9,963 bases of DNA from an uncultured Campylobacter sp. (lineage in GTDB: Bacteria; Campylobacterota; Campylobacteria; Campylobacterales; Campylobacteraceae). The notes beneath the pieces were generated by a model. The model ran no database searches. It had not been told where the DNA came from and saw only the letters and a list, made by a program, of their open reading frames with translations. The DNA lies in the NCBI GenBank assembly GCA_947090385.1, contig CAMUNZ010000041.1, positions 1 to 9,963 on the forward strand. Reading direction: 5' to 3'. Both the position numbers and the translations under genes were made by a program. Below, piece after piece: positions 7,179 through 9,963 of this stretch. Position 1 is the first letter of the stretch; each line of letters begins with the position of its first letter.

Positions 7179-7723
7179 TGTTTGAAGCGACAACAATTTT
7201 AGCCTATAAAGGCAAAAATGCATCTGTTATAGGTGGCGATGGACAAGTAAGTTTTGGAAATACAATTTTAAAAGGGACGGCGACGAAAATTCGCCGTCTT
7301 GGTAAAAATGGTGAAGTTTTGGCTGGTTTTGCGGGAAGTACGGCTGATGCTTTTAATCTTTTTGATATGTTTGAAAGAATTTTTAATTCTACTAAAGGAG
7401 ATCTTTTAAAAGCTGCTGTTGATTTTAGCAAAGAGTGGAGAAAAGATAAATATTTAAGAAAACTTGAAGCTATGATGTTAGTTTTGGATAGAAAAAATAT
7501 TTTTCTATTAAGCGGAAATGGTGATGTAGTAGAACCAGATGATGGCGAGATAGCAGCTATCGGAAGTGGTGGAAATTATGCATTAAGCGCCGCAAGAGCT
7601 TTAGCTAGATTTGGAAATTTGGATGAAGAAAATTTGGTAAAACATAGTTTAAAAATCGCAAGTGAAATTTGTATTTACACAAATGACAATATAAAAATTT
7701 TTAAGATTGAGGATGAAAAATGA
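7178..7723 (+). CDS. hslV: ATP-dependent protease peptidase subunit HslV (ClpQ)
   Basis: HslV is the peptidase of the HslUV complex: two stacked hexameric rings of an N-terminal threonine hydrolase, capped by HslU. The 181-residue protein aligns with E. coli HslV so that catalytic Thr1 is T5, D17 is D21 and Lys33 is K37; GDGQ (20-23), FAGSTADAF (51-59) and GSGGNYALSAARAL (129-142) are intact. The Thr is preceded by the four residues MFEA, so the mature enzyme cannot be produced by removing Met alone. I recall the same short leader in Helicobacter and Campylobacter relatives, so it appears to be lineage-typical. The start overlaps the rplI stop by one base; the stop overlaps the hslU start by four bases (ATGA), fitting 1:1 subunit supply. 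Confidence 0.97.
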   Translation: MFEATTILAYKGKNASVIGGDGQVSFGNTILKGTATKIRRLGKNGEVLAGFAGSTADAFNLFDMFERIFNSTKGDLLKAAVDFSKEWRKDKYLRKLEAMMLVLDRKNIFLLSGNGDVVEPDDGEIAAIGSGGNYALSAARALARFGNLDEENLVKHSLKIASEICIYTNDNIKIFKIEDEK

Positions 7724-9042
7724 CACTTACTCCAAAAGAGATAGTTAAATTTTTAGATGAATACGTAATAGGTCAAAAAGATGCAAAAAAAATTATAGCG
7801 ATAGCTTTAAGAAATCGCTATAGAAGATTGAAACTCCCACAAGAATTGCAAGATGATATAGTTCCTAAAAATATTTTAATGATTGGTTCGACTGGCGTTG
7901 GAAAAACAGAAATTGCTAGAAGATTAAGCAAAATGCTTGGTTTTCCTTTTGTAAAAGTTGAAGCTAGTAAATATACAGAAGTTGGATTTGTTGGTAGAGA
8001 TGTTGAAAGCATGGTAAGAGATTTAGCAAATTCAGCGTTAAATTTAGTAAAAAAAGAGTATGAGATAAAAAATCGTGAAAAAATCGAAGATTATATAAAT
8101 AAAAAAATTTTAGAAAAACTTCTTCCACCACTTCCAAAAGGCGCAAGTGATGAAAAAATAACGGATTACAATAGAAGTTATGAAAGAATGAAAGAACGTC
8201 TAAAAAGCGGAGTTTTAGACAATTTAAATGTAGAAATAGAAGTAAAAGAAAGCAGTCTTGATTCAAATCCAAACATTCCGCCAGAAATGGCAAATATGCA
8301 AGAGAGTTTTGTAAAAATAATCGGAATTGCAAGTAAAAGAATTAAAAAAAATATGAGTGTAAAAGATGCTAAAAATGCACTAGAAAGCGAAGCTAGCGAA
8401 CAAATTTTAGATTTAGATCGTATAAAAAGCGAAGCGTTAGATAGGACAAATAATGAAGGAATAATTTTTATTGATGAGATCGATAAAGTCGCTGTTTCAA
8501 ATGGAAATTCAAATAGACAAGATCCAAGCAAAGAAGGTGTTCAGCGCGATTTGCTTCCTATCGTTGAAGGTAGCAATGTAGCTACAAAAATAGGAAATGT
8601 AAAAACAGATCATATACTTTTTATAGCAGCTGGAGCTTTTCATATAAGCAAACCTAGTGATTTAATTCCTGAACTTCAAGGTCGTTTTCCTTTAAGAGTT
8701 GAGTTAAATTCTTTAGGAGAAAATGAACTTTATGAAATTTTAACAAAACCAAAAAATTCTTTGATAAATCAATATACTCAACTTTTAAAAACTGAAAATA
8801 TAGAGTTAAAATTTAATGATGATGCGATAAAAGAAATTTCAAAAATTGCAGCAACAGCAAATGAAAAAGTAGAGGATATAGGCGCTAGAAGACTTCACAC
8901 AGTCATAGAAAAAGTAATCGAAGATGTTAGTTTTAAATCCGATGAATACGAAGGAAGTGAAGTTGTTATTACAAAAGAACTTGTAAGAGAGAAATTAAAC
9001 TCAATCGTTGAAGATGAAGATTTAGCTAGATATATTTTATAA
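7720..9042 (+). CDS. hslU: ATP-dependent protease ATPase subunit HslU (ClpY)
   Basis: HslU is the AAA+ unfoldase that feeds substrates into HslV. The 440-residue protein is full length. Domains in order: Walker A GSTGVGKT (56-63); pore loop GFVG (89-92), where many homologues have GYVG; an inserted I-domain (roughly 105-240) rich in charged residues; Walker B GIIFIDEID (247-255); GVQRDLLPIVEG (273-284); ELQGRFPLRVEL (318-329), which carries the arginine-finger region; and sensor 2 GARRLHTVIE (388-397). The protein ends in EDLARYIL, the conserved tail that docks into HslV and activates it. It starts by a 4-base ATGA overlap with hslV. Phe for Tyr in the pore loop keeps the aromatic ring and should be tolerated. 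Confidence 0.97.
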   Translation: MTLTPKEIVKFLDEYVIGQKDAKKIIAIALRNRYRRLKLPQELQDDIVPKNILMIGSTGVGKTEIARRLSKMLGFPFVKVEASKYTEVGFVGRDVESMVRDLANSALNLVKKEYEIKNREKIEDYINKKILEKLLPPLPKGASDEKITDYNRSYERMKERLKSGVLDNLNVEIEVKESSLDSNPNIPPEMANMQESFVKIIGIASKRIKKNMSVKDAKNALESEASEQILDLDRIKSEALDRTNNEGIIFIDEIDKVAVSNGNSNRQDPSKEGVQRDLLPIVEGSNVATKIGNVKTDHILFIAAGAFHISKPSDLIPELQGRFPLRVELNSLGENELYEILTKPKNSLINQYTQLLKTENIELKFNDDAIKEISKIAATANEKVEDIGARRLHTVIEKVIEDVSFKSDEYEGSEVVITKELVREKLNSIVEDEDLARYIL

Positions 9043-9051
9043 GGTTAGAAT

Positions 9052-9900
9052 TTGAAAAGTGGATTTGTTACATTGATTGGCAGAACAAATGCTGGAAAAT
9101 CAAGTCTTATAAATTATTTAGTTGGAGAAAAAATTTCTTTAGTTTCTCACAAAATAAATGCTACTCGCAGAAAGATAAATGCTATCACTATGCATGGTGA
9201 AGATCAGGTTATTTTTATAGATACACCTGGTATTCATGAAAGTAATAAAATCATAAACAAACTTATGGTTGAAGTTGCTATAAAATCCATTGGCGATGCT
9301 GATTTGATTCTGTTTTTAGCGTCAATTCACGATGATTTAGAAGATTATGAAAAATTTTTAAGTTTAAATTCTAAAGCAAAACATATAGTTGTTTTGACAA
9401 AATGCGACGAAGCAAATGACAAAAAGATTGTTTCTAAACTTCAAAATTATCAAAAATTTCAAGATAAATTTGAAGTTTTAATTCCTATTTCTGTTAAAAA
9501 AAATATTTACAGAGGGATTATTTTGGATGAAATTGTAAAATTTTTGCCAGTTCATGATTATTACTATGATCCAGAAATTTTATCAAGCACAAATTTGCGC
9601 GATATTTATAGAGATTTCATATTGGAAGCTATTTTTGAAAGCGTAAGTAGTGAAATTCCGTATTTTAGTGATGTTTTGATAGATAAAATTACAGAAAAGC
9701 CAAATTTGCTTGATATAAAAGCAAAAATTATTAAGTTTAACAAATATTTTTTCTTGTCATGTGTCCTAAAGAATCCTTCCACTACAAAGAAGGAAAACAA
9801 AGGGAAGGCAATACGTCCTATTACATCAAAGATAGAGCTAATAAGTGATAAGCCTCCGCCTCCCTCTAAGTTGGGCCAAATTAAGGCCTTATTTATGTGA
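9052..9900 (+). CDS. era: GTPase Era, 3' end replaced by unrelated sequence
   Basis: Era is a GTPase that binds the 3' end of 16S rRNA during 30S assembly. The GTPase domain is intact: G1 GRTNAGKS (10-17), G2 region NATRRK with T38, G3 DTPG (57-60), G4 TKCD (116-119) and G5 ISVKK (146-150). The C-terminal KH domain begins normally (EIPYFSDVLIDKI, 201-213; DIKAKII, 221-227), but homology stops at about residue 227 (position 9732). The remaining 55 codons are unrelated and read antisense to a TraX-like gene, so the GxxG RNA-binding loop and roughly the last 65 family residues are missing. The TTG start follows AAGG by seven bases and yields the family N-terminus MKSGF. It lies nine bases after hslU. 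Era is normally essential, so the damage is probably an assembly artefact, with the true gene intact in the organism. Confidence 0.9.
   Translation: MKSGFVTLIGRTNAGKSSLINYLVGEKISLVSHKINATRRKINAITMHGEDQVIFIDTPGIHESNKIINKLMVEVAIKSIGDADLILFLASIHDDLEDYEKFLSLNSKAKHIVVLTKCDEANDKKIVSKLQNYQKFQDKFEVLIPISVKKNIYRGIILDEIVKFLPVHDYYYDPEILSSTNLRDIYRDFILEAIFESVSSEIPYFSDVLIDKITEKPNLLDIKAKIIKFNKYFFLSCVLKNPSTTKKENKGKAIRPITSKIELISDKPPPPSKLGQIKALFM
9711..9732. other. Junction between era and TraX-like sequence
   Basis: Plus-strand reading still fits the Era KH domain up to AKII (ending 9732), while minus-strand reading fits TraX from the window end down to LIIFAFIS (ending 9711). The stretch between them satisfies both proteins, so the two parent sequences appear to share about 20 bases here. 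Composition changes at the same place. Confidence 0.75.
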
Positions 9901-9963
9901 TCAATTAACATGGATCCAAAGGCAATATACTTTAGCTGAGCTCCATTTAAAATTTGGAATTTT
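9711..9963 (-). CDS. TraX-family membrane protein, partial (N-terminal part, open at the window edge)
   Basis: The minus-strand frame is open from the window end and encodes about 84 residues. It reads LNGAQLKYIAFGSMLIDHINK at 9890-9950, then a Gly-rich turn, FDVIGRIAFPLFSFFVVEGF near 9793-9850, and THDKKKYLLNLIIFAFIS to 9711. This is the N-terminal pattern of TraX: a QLK...LIDHI helix, an IGR(I)AFPxFxFxxVEGF helix, and a basic KKYLLxLxIFAxIS segment. TraX was first known as the F-pilin N-acetylating protein, but chromosomal homologues are widespread in Firmicutes and other bacteria and their role is mostly unknown. The start codon lies outside the window (an internal ATG is at 9911). Past 9711 the frame continues only as antisense of era. 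GC is about 37% over the last 183 bases, higher than the adjacent genes, with codons such as GGC and CCC that are rare in the rest of the window. It is probably from another organism. Confidence 0.72.

Noticed and set aside
7964..8531. Two overlapping minus-strand open frames of 122 and 117 residues opposite hslU
   Set aside because: Both are Leu/Phe/Ser-rich antisense readings of the conserved HslU I-domain coding sequence, with no family resemblance.
9606..9710. Continuation of the TraX reading frame into era
   Set aside because: After LIIFAFIS the residues stop resembling TraX, and the opposite strand is clear Era KH domain, so this part is a chance open frame.
1..9963. CRISPR arrays, tRNA or rRNA genes, insertion sequences
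   Set aside because: No spaced repeats, cloverleaf-like segments, rRNA sequence or transposase frames were seen on either strand.

Overview
The window reads as a low-GC chromosomal segment of an epsilonproteobacterium, most likely Campylobacter. The order argG-rplI-hslV-hslU-era on one strand, with an S4-domain gene, tsaE and lptB running divergently from argG, is the Campylobacter arrangement as I remember it. The proteins also have an epsilonproteobacterial look: HslV begins MFEATTI and Era begins MKSGF. No database search was possible, so species is not assigned.

Layout. Positions 1-120 are non-coding and very AT-rich, with one possible promoter. Positions 121-4000 hold a three-gene glycan operon on the plus strand: a Wzx-type flippase, an Fe-S protein of the F420 hydrogenase beta-subunit family, and a polysaccharide pyruvyl transferase family protein. 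The genes overlap by 4 and 7 bases. They meet lptB end to end across a 24-base gap that holds an A/T-only hairpin. From 5395 down to 4025 on the minus strand runs a small operon: S4-domain RNA-binding protein, tsaE (tRNA t6A modification) and lptB (LPS transport ATPase). A divergent intergenic region at about 5396-5501 carries candidate promoters both ways. From 5502 the plus strand runs argG, rplI, hslV, hslU and era, with gaps of 9 bases or less or short overlaps, which suggests one transcription unit. It combines arginine synthesis, ribosomal protein bL9, the HslUV protease and a ribosome-assembly GTPase.

The last ~230 bases do not belong with the rest. Era loses homology inside its KH domain at about 9732. 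The remaining sequence is richer in GC and encodes, on the minus strand, the N-terminal half of a TraX-family membrane protein that runs off the window. The two reading frames share a stretch of roughly 20 bases at the join. A chimeric contig end is the simplest explanation; a real rearrangement is the alternative.

I found no convincing new defence or mobile system. The points most worth following are the Fe-S/pyruvyl-transferase glycan operon, the apparent absence of rpoN next to lptB, a possible leaderless S4 gene, and the era/TraX junction.
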